A stretch of DNA of 15,796 bases from contig URDK01000066.1 in the NCBI GenBank assembly GCA_900546485.1, positions 1-15,796 of the forward strand, read 5' to 3'. Positions 6,418-13,961 of this stretch are shown here, piece after piece. Source of the DNA: an uncultured Eubacteriales bacterium. Its GTDB lineage: Bacteria > Bacillota > Clostridia > Oscillospirales > Oscillospiraceae. The notes below the pieces were generated by a model. That model did no database searches. It had not been told where the DNA came from and saw nothing but the letters and a program-made list of their open reading frames with translations. A program made the position numbers and the translations under genes. The number at the start of each line of letters is the position of its first letter. Positions within the stretch are counted from its first letter, which is position 1.

Positions 6418-7386
6418 TCAAAATCGAATGCTGGGGAAATATTTTTCTGCAAAGTCCACTTTTGACACGGAAAAGCTCCTGCCGTTTAGGTAATTCAGCG
6501 CTCCCGCGTCGGTTTTGAAGGCGAACTCCAGTCGGTAGGAGTAGAGCAGCTGCCCGTCCTCGCCGAGCTTTTTGTTCTCACGGTCGGAGCCGTACTTGCC
6601 GTCGCCCAGGAGCGGCCAGCCCGCGGCGGACATCTGCGCGCGTATCTGGTGCGTGCGGCCCGTGCCGAGACGGCACTCGACGAGGGAGAGCCCCCGTTCC
6701 GAGGCAAGGGTGCGGTAATACGTCACGGCCTCCTTCGCGCCCGGCTCGGGCCTCTGGCGCACATAGACCCGGTTTTTTGCCGCGTCCTTGAAGATATAGC
6801 CGCGCAGCTCACCCTCCGCAGGCTTCGGGCGGCCGCGGACGACGCAGAGATAGTATTTTTCTATCTCGCGCTCCTTTATCTTGTCGTTCATGATGCGCAG
6901 GGCCTCGGCGTTCTTCGCGGCGATGACTATGCCGCCGGTGTTGCGGTCTATGCGGTTGCAGAGCGCCGGGGCAAAGGCGTTCTCCTCGCGCGGGCGCCAC
7001 TCGCCCTTCTGATAGGCATAGGCCTGGATGTTGGCTATGAGGGTGTTGTAATCCCACTCTCCCGCGCTGTGGCAGAGGACGCCGGGCTTCTTGTCGGCAA
7101 GCAGGATGTTCTCATCCTCATAGACGATGTCCAGCCTCGGCGTGCCGACCTTGAGGTAGCTGTTGCGCTCCGTGGGCTTTTCGAAGAATTCGTCGTTTAT
7201 ATAGAGGCTCAGCACGTCGCCCTCTGCGACGCGAACGTCCCGCTTTGAACCCTTGCCGTTGAGCTTTATGCGCTTCAATCTTATGTATTTTTGCAGCAGC
7301 GATTCAGGCAGGAGAGGCACCGCCTTGCCTACAAAACGGTCCAATCTCTGCCCTGCGTCATTTTTACCAACAGTCAACTCTTTCAT
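6418..7386 (-). CDS. RluA-family RNA pseudouridine synthase
   Basis: A 322-residue enzyme of the RluA family, which isomerises specific uridines in rRNA or tRNA to pseudouridine. The N-terminal S4-like RNA-binding region is at about residues 10-62 (GQRLDRFVGKAVPLLPESLLQKYIR). The catalytic domain follows from about 85. The catalytic aspartate is D147 in NRIDRNTGG, the family's HRLDxxTSG box with Asn for His and Gly for Ser. The GRTHQIRAQM box, which is diagnostic for the family, is intact near 258-267. The ATG at 7386 is chosen because homologous sequence starts there; the longer frame would begin at a TTG inside the promoter. No good Shine-Dalgarno is seen, and the predicted transcription start is at or within a base or two of the ATG, so the message may be leaderless. 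Which RNA site it modifies (RluC, RluD or other) cannot be told. Confidence 0.9.
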   Translation of the reverse strand: MKELTVGKNDAGQRLDRFVGKAVPLLPESLLQKYIRLKRIKLNGKGSKRDVRVAEGDVLSLYINDEFFEKPTERNSYLKVGTPRLDIVYEDENILLADKKPGVLCHSAGEWDYNTLIANIQAYAYQKGEWRPREENAFAPALCNRIDRNTGGIVIAAKNAEALRIMNDKIKEREIEKYYLCVVRGRPKPAEGELRGYIFKDAAKNRVYVRQRPEPGAKEAVTYYRTLASERGLSLVECRLGTGRTHQIRAQMSAAGWPLLGDGKYGSDRENKKLGEDGQLLYSYRLEFAFKTDAGALNYLNGRSFSVSKVDFAEKYFPSIRF

Positions 7387-7393
7387 AAGTGAT

Positions 7394-7422
7394 ATTATTG
7401 CCCTGAAAGCCCCTTTTGTCAA
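7394..7422 (-). promoter_or_regulatory. Promoter of the pseudouridine synthase gene
   Basis: On the minus strand, TTGACA (7422-7417), 17 nt and AATAAT (7399-7394). Only seven bases separate the -10 box from the ATG at 7386, so transcription should start at about the initiation codon. Confidence 0.75.
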
Positions 7423-7440
7423 CGATATTTGTGTTGACAA
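7416..7440. repeat. Inverted repeat containing both divergent -35 boxes
   Basis: TTGTCAAC (7416-7423) and GTTGACAA (7433-7440) form a perfect 8-bp inverted repeat with a 9-nt centre. Each arm holds the TTGACA -35 box of one of two divergent promoters. This may be only two consensus -35 boxes back to back, but each arm extends one base beyond the hexamer on both sides, and the symmetry would suit a dimeric regulator. Confidence 0.6.
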
Positions 7441-7462
7441 GGCGGCGCGTTTCGCTTATAAT
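7434..7462 (+). promoter_or_regulatory. Consensus promoter of yceD-rpmF
   Basis: TTGACA (7434-7439), exactly 17 nt, TATAAT (7457-7462): a full sigma-A consensus. Transcription should start near 7469, giving a leader of about 35 nt before the GTG at 7504. Confidence 0.92.
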
Positions 7463-7503
7463 ACCAAAGCGGCTATGAAATAGCTGTTAGTGGAGGTGCG
7501 CCT

Positions 7504-7995
7504 GTGAAGCTCGATCTTCGGGAGATAATAGACGTTCCCGGGGGCCGGGTGAGCTTTTCTCAGGAGCTTTCCACGGAGCGCCTGGGCAGTCCCTCGATAG
7601 TCCGGTACGACGCCGGGCCGAGTGCCGAGGGCCTTGTGGAAAACACCGCCGGCGTGCTCACCGCGCGCGGGAGCATCGACGCCGGGATGACCTGCCTCTG
7701 CGACCGCTGCGGACGCGAGTTCGCCCGGGACAAGCACCTCGACTTTGCCGTGCCGATAGTCCCGATGGGCGAGAGCGAGGACCCCGAAGCCTTTGAGCTC
7801 GAGGGCGACTGGCTGGACCTTGACGACCTGCTGGAGACGGTGTACATCCTCGATATGGACACCAAGTATCTCTGCCGGGACGACTGCAAGGGCGTCTGCC
7901 CCGAGTGCGGGAAGGACCTCAACGAGGGCCCCTGCAATTGCCGCAAAAAAGCAGATCCAAGATTAGCTGTTTTAGAGCAGCTTTTGGATAAATAA
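7504..7995 (+). CDS. YceD/DUF177 family cysteine-rich protein
   Basis: A 163-residue DUF177 protein, the family encoded directly before ribosomal protein L32 in most bacteria. YceD has been linked to large-subunit rRNA/ribosome biogenesis in some lineages; its exact role in Clostridia is not established. Metal-site cysteines are visible: C64, C66 and C69 in CLCDRCG, then C124, C128, C132, C135, C144 and C146 near the C-terminus, including CPECG. The central region is acidic (GDWLDLDDLLETV near 101-113). The GTG at 7504 is chosen because GGAGG ends seven bases upstream and the MKLDLREI start is typical. It is followed after 54 nt by rpmF under the same promoter. No truncation is seen. Confidence 0.9.
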   Translation: MKLDLREIIDVPGGRVSFSQELSTERLGSPSIVRYDAGPSAEGLVENTAGVLTARGSIDAGMTCLCDRCGREFARDKHLDFAVPIVPMGESEDPEAFELEGDWLDLDDLLETVYILDMDTKYLCRDDCKGVCPECGKDLNEGPCNCRKKADPRLAVLEQLLDK

Positions 7996-8049
7996 ATTTT
8001 TTAAATAACAGAGCTGCTCGCAAACAGCCGACTGTGGGAGGTGTAATTC

Positions 8050-8238
8050 ATGGCAGTCCCGAAGAGTAAAGTATCCCGCCAGCGCCGCGATAAGAGGCGT
8101 TCTTCCGTGTGGAAGCTGGAGGCGCCCGCAATAGTGAAGTGCCCGAACTGCGGCGCTTACCATCTGCCGCACCGCGCCTGCAAGGCCTGTGGCCAGTATA
8201 ACGGCCGCGTGGTCTTCGCGGTTGAGGAAAGCAAGTAA
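8050..8238 (+). CDS. rpmF: 50S ribosomal protein L32
   Basis: A 62-residue L32 of the zinc-binding (C+) type. The N-terminus MAVPKSKVSRQRRDKRRS is characteristic. The zinc site is C31, C34, C44 and C47 in CPNCGAYHLPHRACKACG. The protein sits in the large ribosomal subunit near the peptidyl-transferase region. GGGAGGTG lies about nine bases before the ATG. It is the second gene of yceD-rpmF and is followed within a dozen bases by a terminator. The presence of all four cysteines means it depends on zinc, unlike the C- paralogues that replace it in zinc starvation; no such paralogue is in this window. Confidence 0.98.
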   Translation: MAVPKSKVSRQRRDKRRSSVWKLEAPAIVKCPNCGAYHLPHRACKACGQYNGRVVFAVEESK

Positions 8239-8248
8239 CATCAAGCTG

Positions 8249-8282
8249 AGAAGGGAAGGCGCAAACCGCCTCCCCTTCTTTT
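8249..8282 (+). terminator. Terminator after rpmF
   Basis: A 13-bp stem (8249-8261 with 8267-8279) with one A-C mismatch and a 5-nt loop, then T at 8279-8282. The T-run is short, so some read-through into the downstream DUF512-der genes is plausible. I see no clear promoter for those genes in the 44 nt between this terminator and their first start codon. Confidence 0.75.
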
Positions 8283-8325
8283 GCTATATGCGTCAAAAAG
8301 AGTGGACGGGGGTTTGAGTGGCATT

Positions 8326-9639
8326 ATGCTGAACACCATTACAAATATAGACAGCAACAGCCCCGCGCGCGGTAAGGTGCACGTCGGGGACGAGCTGCTC
8401 TCGATAAACGGCCACGAGGTCGAGGACGTGCTCGACTACCGCTACTGGTCCTATGAGCCGCAGCTCACTCTCGTGCTGCGCTCCGGCGAGACGGGGCGCG
8501 AGTACAGCGTCAAGGTCAGAAAGGACGAGGGCGGCGACCTGGGCCTCGATTTTGAGGAATACCTCATGGACAAGCCCTGGGGCTGCTCCAACCACTGTCT
8601 CTTCTGCTTCATAGATCAGCTCCCGAAGGGCCTGCGCCGCACGCTCTACTTCAAGGACGACGACGCGAGGCTGAGCTTTCTCACGGGCAGCTACATCACG
8701 CTCACCAACCTCTCCGAGCGAGAGATGGAGCGCATCTGCGCGCTGAAGATAAGCCCCATAAACGTCTCCGTCCACGCCACCGACCCCGAGATGCGCGTAA
8801 AGCTCATGGGCAACCCCAAGGCCGCCGACATCATGGGCCCCCTGCGCCGCCTCACCGCCGCGGGCATTACCGTGGACTGCCAGATAGTCTGCTGCCCGGG
8901 CTACAATGACCGCGAACAGCTCTCGCGCTCCATGCGCGAGCTCGCGGAGCTCTATCCCGGCGTGAACAGCGTCTCCATCGTCCCCGTCGGCCTCACCATG
9001 CACCGCGAAAAGCTCGCGAAGCTCACGCCCTTTGATAAGGAGAGCGCCTCGGAGACGATAGACCGTGTCGAGGCCTTTGCCGAAAAGTGCCTCGCAGAGC
9101 ACAGCAGCCGCATCTTCTGGTGCTCCGACGAGCTCTACCTCAAGGCCGGCCGCGAGGTGCCCTCGGACGAGTACTACGAGGAGTACAGCCAGCTTGAAAA
9201 CGGCGTCGGTCTCATGCGCCTGCTCGAGACCGAGTTCATGGCCGCCCTGGAGTTCACAGAGCCCGACGAGGGCACGGGCTCTGAGTTTGCCATCGCGACC
9301 GGCGTCGCCGCTGCGCCGCTGCTTGATAAACTTTTACAGACTGGACATAAAAAATGTGCTAAGATAAAAGGACGGGTCTATCCCATAGTGAACGACTTTT
9401 TCGGGCACACGATAGACGTCGCGGGCCTCATCACGGGCGGCGACCTCATAAGGCAGCTCAAGGGTCGAGAGCTGGGAGAGCGGGTGCTCATCCCGCACAC
9501 CATGCTCCGCCACGGCGAGGGCGTGTTCCTCGACGACGTGACGCTCGAGGAGGCCTCGGCCGAGCTCGGCGTTCCCGTGACGCCCATAGGCGGCTCCGGC
9601 GACGAGCTCCTTGCCGCCATGCTGGGAACAGAGATATAG
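8326..9639 (+). CDS. DUF512 radical SAM protein with N-terminal PDZ-like domain
   Basis: A 437-residue protein of the DUF512 / TIGR03279-type family, found beside der in many Firmicutes. A PDZ-like domain is at about residues 3-65 (GDELLSINGHEVEDVLDYR). The radical SAM [4Fe-4S] motif CSNHCLFC (C87, C91, C94; spacing Cx3Cx2C) and FIDQLPKGLR follow. Next come TGSYITLTNLSE and INVSVHATDPEMR, which fit the SAM barrel. The DUF512 region covers the C-terminal half, including DFFGHTIDVAGLITGGD. The substrate of this family is unknown to me. The ATG at 8326 is chosen because homologous sequence starts there; TTG 8314 and GTG 8302 are in-frame alternatives, and the ribosome binding site (GGGGG about 13 nt upstream) is weak. 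It leads der by 18 nt, suggesting joint expression. Confidence 0.85.
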   Translation: MLNTITNIDSNSPARGKVHVGDELLSINGHEVEDVLDYRYWSYEPQLTLVLRSGETGREYSVKVRKDEGGDLGLDFEEYLMDKPWGCSNHCLFCFIDQLPKGLRRTLYFKDDDARLSFLTGSYITLTNLSEREMERICALKISPINVSVHATDPEMRVKLMGNPKAADIMGPLRRLTAAGITVDCQIVCCPGYNDREQLSRSMRELAELYPGVNSVSIVPVGLTMHREKLAKLTPFDKESASETIDRVEAFAEKCLAEHSSRIFWCSDELYLKAGREVPSDEYYEEYSQLENGVGLMRLLETEFMAALEFTEPDEGTGSEFAIATGVAAAPLLDKLLQTGHKKCAKIKGRVYPIVNDFFGHTIDVAGLITGGDLIRQLKGRELGERVLIPHTMLRHGEGVFLDDVTLEEASAELGVPVTPIGGSGDELLAAMLGTEI

Positions 9640-9657
9640 GAAAGGGGCGCTTGCAAA

Positions 9658-10986
9658 ATGGCAAGACCGCTTGTTGCGATAGTGGGCAGGCCGAATGTCG
9701 GCAAGTCCATGCTCTTCAACCGCCTCGCGGGGCGGAGGCTCTCCATAGTGGAGGACACTCCCGGCGTCACGCGCGACCGGCTCTACGCTGAGTGCGAGTG
9801 GAACGGCCGGAAATTCGACATCGTGGATACCGGCGGCATAGAGCCCTCCACGGACAACGAGATACTTCTCTTCATGCGCGAGCAGGCGCAGATAGCCATA
9901 GACGCGGCGGACGTCATCGTGTTCGTCACGGAGATAGGCACGGGCGTCACCGCGGCGGACAGGGAAGTGGCCAACATGCTGCTGCGCTCCAAGAAGCCCG
10001 TCGTGCTCTGCGTGAACAAGATGGACTCCACCGGCCTGCCCGACCCGGGCATATATGAGTTCTATTCCCTCGGCCTGGGCGACCCCATAGCCCTCTCCGC
10101 CGTGCACGGCCACGGCACGGGCGACCTCCTCGACGAGTGTGTGGCCCACTTCCCGCCCGCCGACGAGGGCGAGGAGGAGGACGACCGCATCAAGGTCGCC
10201 GTCATCGGCAAGCCCAACGTGGGCAAGAGCTCGCTCATAAACCTCATCCTCGGCGAAAAGCGCGTAATCGTCTCCAACGTGGCCGGTACCACGCGCGACG
10301 CCGTGGACACCCCCTTCGAAAACGAGTACGGCAAGTACGTATTTATAGATACCGCCGGTATCCGCCGCAAGTCCAGGGTGGATGACCGGATAGAGAAGTT
10401 CTCCGTCATGCGCGCGCAGCTCGCCATAGAGCGGGCGGATGTGTGCATAATAATGCTCGACGCGCGCGACGGCGTGACCGAGCAGGACACCAAGATAGCC
10501 GGGCTCGCTCACGAGGCCGGCAAGGCCAGCATCATCGTTGTGAACAAGTGGGACCTCGTCGAAAAGGACGGCAAGACCATGGACAGGCTCCGCAAGGACG
10601 TCTACCGCGACCTGGCCTTCATGAGCTATGCGCCGGTGCTATTCATCTCGGCCTTGACGGGGCAGCGCGCGGAGCGTATATTCGAATTGGTGAACTACGT
10701 CAACGAGCAGAGCGCCATGCGCATAACCACGGGTATGCTCAACAATGTCCTGGCCGACGCCCAGGCGCGCCAGCAGCCTCCCACCGACAAGGGCCGCCGA
10801 CTCAAGATCTACTACATGACCCAGACCGGCGTCCGCCCGCCCAACTTCGTCATATTCTGCAACAGCCGAGAGCTGTTCCATTTTTCCTATCAGCGGTATA
10901 TCGAGAACCAGATCCGCGCTGTGTTCGGCCTTGAGGGTACGCCGATACGCATCGTAATAAGGCAGAAGGGAGACAAGGAATGCTGA
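9658..10986 (+). CDS. der: Ribosome biogenesis GTPase Der (EngA)
   Basis: A 442-residue double-GTPase needed for assembly of the 50S subunit. The first G domain (about 1-165) has GRPNVGKS (10-17), PGVTRD, DTGG and NKMD. The second (about 175-345) has GKPNVGKS, AGTTRD, DTAG, NKWD and SAL. A C-terminal KH-like domain (about 350-435) ends in the characteristic FEGTPIRI-like segment, here LEGTPIRIVIRQK. The first P-loop is followed by Met instead of the usual Thr (GKSM), which still keeps the essential GKS. AGGAAAGGGG lies upstream of the ATG. The gene overlaps plsY by seven bases, so translation is probably coupled. Full length and intact. Confidence 0.98.
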   Translation: MARPLVAIVGRPNVGKSMLFNRLAGRRLSIVEDTPGVTRDRLYAECEWNGRKFDIVDTGGIEPSTDNEILLFMREQAQIAIDAADVIVFVTEIGTGVTAADREVANMLLRSKKPVVLCVNKMDSTGLPDPGIYEFYSLGLGDPIALSAVHGHGTGDLLDECVAHFPPADEGEEEDDRIKVAVIGKPNVGKSSLINLILGEKRVIVSNVAGTTRDAVDTPFENEYGKYVFIDTAGIRRKSRVDDRIEKFSVMRAQLAIERADVCIIMLDARDGVTEQDTKIAGLAHEAGKASIIVVNKWDLVEKDGKTMDRLRKDVYRDLAFMSYAPVLFISALTGQRAERIFELVNYVNEQSAMRITTGMLNNVLADAQARQQPPTDKGRRLKIYYMTQTGVRPPNFVIFCNSRELFHFSYQRYIENQIRAVFGLEGTPIRIVIRQKGDKEC

Positions 10987-11651
10987 CACCGGTCCTGCTC
11001 GTGCTCATCGCGGCCGTGGCCTATGTCCTGGGCAGCGTGAACGGAGCCATAATCGTCTCCCGCTACCTCTTTCACAGCGATGTGCGCACCATGGGCAGCG
11101 GCAACGCCGGGCTCACCAACTTCTACCGCAACTACGGCGCCAAGGGCATAGCGGGCGTGCTGGGTATAGACATTGCCAAGGGCCTGCTTGCCGCGCTGAT
11201 AGGCGGGCTTATTTTCCCGCTCGCCACCGGTGATGAGGCGCTCAAGCCCGAGTATGTCGACATCGGCCGCCTTTTCGCCACCTTCTGTCTCATACTGGGC
11301 CACGTTTTTCCGGTGTTTTACGGTTTTCGCGGCGGCAAGGGTATCCTCTGCGGCGTGTCCGCCGTGTTCATCGTAGACTATAACGCGGGCGTAATTGCGC
11401 TCGTCGTGTTCGTCCTCGCGTTTCTGCTGACGCGTTATGTGTCGCTCGGCTCCGTGCTGGGCACCATAAGCGTGCCTGTCACCCTGCTGGCCAAGGGCTT
11501 TTCAGGGCTCTGTCTCATCCTGGCCTGCCTGAGCGTTCTGCTCATCATCATGAAGCACGGGGAGAACATAGTACGTATCATAAGGCACAAGGAGCCGCGC
11601 TTCGTCTTCAGGCGCGACCTCAGCCACAAGCTTGATGAAGACAATTTCTGA
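10980..11651 (+). CDS. plsY: Acyl-phosphate glycerol-3-phosphate acyltransferase PlsY
   Basis: A 223-residue membrane enzyme that transfers the acyl group from acyl-phosphate to glycerol-3-phosphate, the first step of phospholipid synthesis in Gram-positive bacteria. Visible family motifs are MGSGNAGLTNFYRN (GSGNxGxTN) near residues 38-51, GHVFPVFYGFRGGKG near 106-120, and KHGENIVRI near 193-201 in place of GHRxNI. About five to seven hydrophobic segments cover the protein, starting at residues 3-24. The ATG at 10980 lies inside the end of der, with AAGGA just upstream. The der-plsY order is common in Firmicutes. Its product is the lysophosphatidate that PlsC-type enzymes use; a PlsC-like gene is at 881-2161, but the link is only functional inference. 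Confidence 0.95.
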   Translation: MLTPVLLVLIAAVAYVLGSVNGAIIVSRYLFHSDVRTMGSGNAGLTNFYRNYGAKGIAGVLGIDIAKGLLAALIGGLIFPLATGDEALKPEYVDIGRLFATFCLILGHVFPVFYGFRGGKGILCGVSAVFIVDYNAGVIALVVFVLAFLLTRYVSLGSVLGTISVPVTLLAKGFSGLCLILACLSVLLIIMKHGENIVRIIRHKEPRFVFRRDLSHKLDEDNF

Positions 11652-11673
11652 CCAAAGCGGAGATGATATAAAT

Positions 11674-12396
11674 ATGCTCGAACTTAAGAATGTCTCTTAC
11701 AGCGCCGGGGAAGAAAACGGCGCGGCAAAGGACATACTGACCGACGTCAGCCTGCAGGTGAGCGAGCGCTTCGTTGCCATCACAGGTCCGAACGGCGGCG
11801 GCAAGTCCACGCTGGCGAAGCTGGTCGCCGGCATCATAAAGCCCACCTCGGGCAGCATCTGGTTTGACGGCCAGGACATCACCGAGCTCGGAGTGACCGA
11901 GCGTGCGAAGCTGGGCATAAGCTACGCCTTCCAGCAGCCCGTGCGCTTCAAGGGCATCCGGGTCTTCGACCTTCTGCAATACGCCGCGGGGCGCAAGATA
12001 AGCGTGGGCGAGGCCTGCGAATATCTCAGCCGTGTCGGCATGTGCGCAAGGGATTATGTAAACCGCGAAGTGAACGCCAGCCTCTCCGGCGGCGAGCTCA
12101 AGCGCATAGAGATAGCCACGATACTGGCCCGCGGCACGAAGCTCTCGCTCTTTGACGAGCCGGAGGCGGGCATAGACCTGTGGAGCTTTTCCAACCTCAT
12201 CGCGGTGTTTGAGAAGATGTACGAGGAGATAAACGGCAGCATCCTCATCATCTCGCACCAGGAGAGAATACTCGATATTGCGGACAAGATAATCGTCATC
12301 GCGGGCGGCCGCATCACGGAGCAGGGACCGAAGGACGAGGTGCTGCCCAAGCTCATGGGCGGCAACGGCGCCTGCGGACGTCTTACTGCGGTGTAA
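11674..12396 (+). CDS. sufC: SufC-like ATPase of a minimal Fe-S assembly system (SmsC type)
   Basis: A 240-residue soluble ABC ATPase with no membrane domain. Walker A is GPNGGGKST (38-46), the signature is LSGGELKRIE (137-146), and Walker B is LSLFDE (157-162), followed by PEAGIDLWSF, the SufC-type D-loop region. SufC supplies ATP energy to the SufB scaffold for Fe-S cluster assembly. The partner immediately downstream (12-nt gap) is a short SufB. With no SufD, SufS or SufU in the window, this fits the two-gene SUF-like minimal system (SMS) described in archaea and anaerobic bacteria. The ATG at 11674 follows GGAGA by about ten bases; an upstream in-frame ATG at 11632 would run inside plsY. 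It lies 22 nt after plsY, probably in the same transcript. Confidence 0.88.
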   Translation: MLELKNVSYSAGEENGAAKDILTDVSLQVSERFVAITGPNGGGKSTLAKLVAGIIKPTSGSIWFDGQDITELGVTERAKLGISYAFQQPVRFKGIRVFDLLQYAAGRKISVGEACEYLSRVGMCARDYVNREVNASLSGGELKRIEIATILARGTKLSLFDEPEAGIDLWSFSNLIAVFEKMYEEINGSILIISHQERILDIADKIIVIAGGRITEQGPKDEVLPKLMGGNGACGRLTAV

Positions 12397-12408
12397 GGGG
12401 GTACGGAT

Positions 12409-13332
12409 ATGGCATTGGATAAGATACAGCAGGCCCTTCTTGCCGAGATAGCCGACCTGCACGGCGTGCCTGAGGGCGCGTACAATATCCGCTCGGACGG
12501 CGAGCTGGCCGGTCGTGCAACGACTGCCAACATAGATATAGTCACAAAGCAGGACAAGCCCGGCATAGACATATACATCAAGCCCGGCACGAAGAACGAG
12601 AGCATGCACATCCCGGTCATCATCGAGAAGAGCGGGCTCAAGGACCTCGTGTATAACGACTTCCACATAGGCGAGGACAGCGACGTAACGATAGTCGCGG
12701 GCTGCGGCATAAATAACTGCGGCAGCCAGGACAGCCAGCACGACGGCATCCACACCTTCTACGTGGGCAAGAACGCGAAGCTGAAGTATATAGAGAAGCA
12801 CTACGCCGACGGCGACGGCACGGGCGGGCGCATCATGAACCCGACCACGGTGATATATCTTGAAGAGGGCGCGTACATGGAGATGGACACGACCCAGATC
12901 AAGGGCATAGATTCCACAAAGCGCGACACCTCCGCGAAGCTGGCGGCCGGTGCGACGCTCATCGTCCGCGAGAAGCTCATGACGCACGGCACGCAGTTCT
13001 CCGACAGCGAGTTCACGATAGACCTGGACGGGGACGACAGCTCCGCGAACGTCATCAGCCGCGGCGTGGCGAGGGATAACTCCCGTCAGGTGCTGGTGCT
13101 GCGCATCAACGGCAACGCGAGGTGCTACGGCCACAGCGAGTGCGACAACATCGTAATGGATAACAGCTATGTGCAGGCCATCCCGGAGATAACGGCCAAC
13201 AGCGTAGAGGCGAGCCTGGTCCACGAAGCGGCCATAGGCAAGATCGCGGGCGAGCAGCTGATCAAGCTGATGACCCTGGGTCTGACAGAAAAAGAAGCGG
13301 AAGAACAAATTGTCGCAGGTTTTTTGAAATAA
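12409..13332 (+). CDS. sufB: Short SufB/SufD-family Fe-S scaffold (SmsB type)
   Basis: A 307-residue SufB-family scaffold, much shorter than classical SufB (about 460-480), which matches the minimal SmsB form. The core is a beta-helix-like repeat region, about residues 85-260. Candidate cluster or metal ligands are C99, C104 and H111 in AGCGINNCGSQDSQH, and C239 and C245 in ARCYGHSEC. The VHEAAIGKI motif (H272, E273) near the C-terminus corresponds to the conserved histidine-glutamate region of SufB that contacts the SufC side. AGGGGG precedes the ATG. It is the last gene of the DUF512-der-plsY-sufC-sufB set. No terminator is seen before the tRNA promoter, so read-through to the terminator at 13464 is possible. 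SMS assignment is from length and pairing, not a search. Confidence 0.88.
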   Translation: MALDKIQQALLAEIADLHGVPEGAYNIRSDGELAGRATTANIDIVTKQDKPGIDIYIKPGTKNESMHIPVIIEKSGLKDLVYNDFHIGEDSDVTIVAGCGINNCGSQDSQHDGIHTFYVGKNAKLKYIEKHYADGDGTGGRIMNPTTVIYLEEGAYMEMDTTQIKGIDSTKRDTSAKLAAGATLIVREKLMTHGTQFSDSEFTIDLDGDDSSANVISRGVARDNSRQVLVLRINGNARCYGHSECDNIVMDNSYVQAIPEITANSVEASLVHEAAIGKIAGEQLIKLMTLGLTEKEAEEQIVAGFLK

Positions 13333-13336
13333 CCCC

Positions 13337-13365
13337 TTGACATTCCCGCACTATTCTGCTATTAT
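13337..13365 (+). promoter_or_regulatory. Promoter of tRNA-Ala
   Basis: TTGACA (13337-13342), 17 nt, TATTAT (13360-13365). Transcription should begin near 13372, ten bases before the mature 5' end. Confidence 0.88.
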
Positions 13366-13381
13366 ACCTCTTGCACCGCAC

Positions 13382-13457
<76 letters not shown>

Positions 13458-13463
13458 GGAAAA

Positions 13464-13492
13464 TCCGAAGTTACGCACTTCGGATTTTTTTC
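13464..13492 (+). terminator. Terminator of tRNA-Ala
   Basis: ATCCGAAG (13464-13471) pairs with CTTCGGAT (13479-13486) around a 7-nt loop. Three further A-T pairs are possible, and seven T follow (13486-13492). Confidence 0.92.
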
Positions 13493-13521
13493 TTTTGCCT
13501 TGGGAATCCCCCAGGCGGAAA

Positions 13522-13551
13522 TTGACAGGGCGAAAGCCCGGATGCTACAAT
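13522..13551 (+). promoter_or_regulatory. Promoter of the small lipoprotein gene
   Basis: TTGACA (13522-13527), 18 nt, TACAAT (13546-13551). The spacer contains a small palindrome GGGC-GAAA-GCCC (13528-13539). This is the first clear signal of the right-hand segment. Confidence 0.75.
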
Positions 13552-13605
13552 AAAAAGACAAGGAGCGCGAATTGGTTCCGCTGGCGGAAAGGGAGGCGTT
13601 TCGCG

Positions 13606-13944
13606 ATGAAAAAAGCTTTGGCCTTTTTGATTTCTGTGGCCCTGTTGGTTGCCCCGGCTGGCTGCGCGGCCGAACCCGGCCAGCTCACCTTGGAGAGGGT
13701 GGAACAGCTGGCCGAAAAAGGGGAGGCCCTCACCTGGAGCGACTTCGAGGGCTATGCCTATGAGGAGGCCGGCTCCGGCCTGTACATCCGCGTCTACGAT
13801 GTAAACGAGGAATACTATGTGATGGTGGGCGGCCCCTCTTTGGAGGAAAGCCCCCTGTACGTCCGGCTGGTGTCCCGGGACAACGGGGAGCAGTATGTGG
13901 AGCTGCGGGAAGGCGGCTTGGAGGGCTTTCTGCAAGGGGAGTGA
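13606..13944 (+). CDS. Small secreted lipoprotein of unknown function
   Basis: A 112-residue protein starting at ATG 13606, with GGGAGG nine bases upstream. Residues 1-19 are a signal peptide (KK, then a hydrophobic core), ending in APAGC with a candidate lipidated Cys at 20. Proline at -3 makes the lipobox non-standard, so ordinary signal peptidase cleavage is possible. The mature part is short and acidic, with TLERVEQLAEKGEALTWSDFEG (about 27-48) and a beta-rich tail (GLYIRVYDVNEEYYVMVGG). Similar small exported proteins are known in Oscillospiraceae without an assigned role. It has its own promoter and is separated from the next gene by an operator-like region of about 150 nt. Leu TTG and lack of ATA set it apart from genes left of 13457. 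Confidence 0.75.
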   Translation: MKKALAFLISVALLVAPAGCAAEPGQLTLERVEQLAEKGEALTWSDFEGYAYEEAGSGLYIRVYDVNEEYYVMVGGPSLEESPLYVRLVSRDNGEQYVELREGGLEGFLQGE

Positions 13945-13961
13945 ATCCCCCTGGGCAAGTT

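Noticed and set aside
11620..13308. Minus-strand open frame of 562 codons opposite sufC-sufB
   Set aside because: Same Ala/Val/His/Arg-rich shadow composition; the plus strand encodes two intact recognisable proteins.
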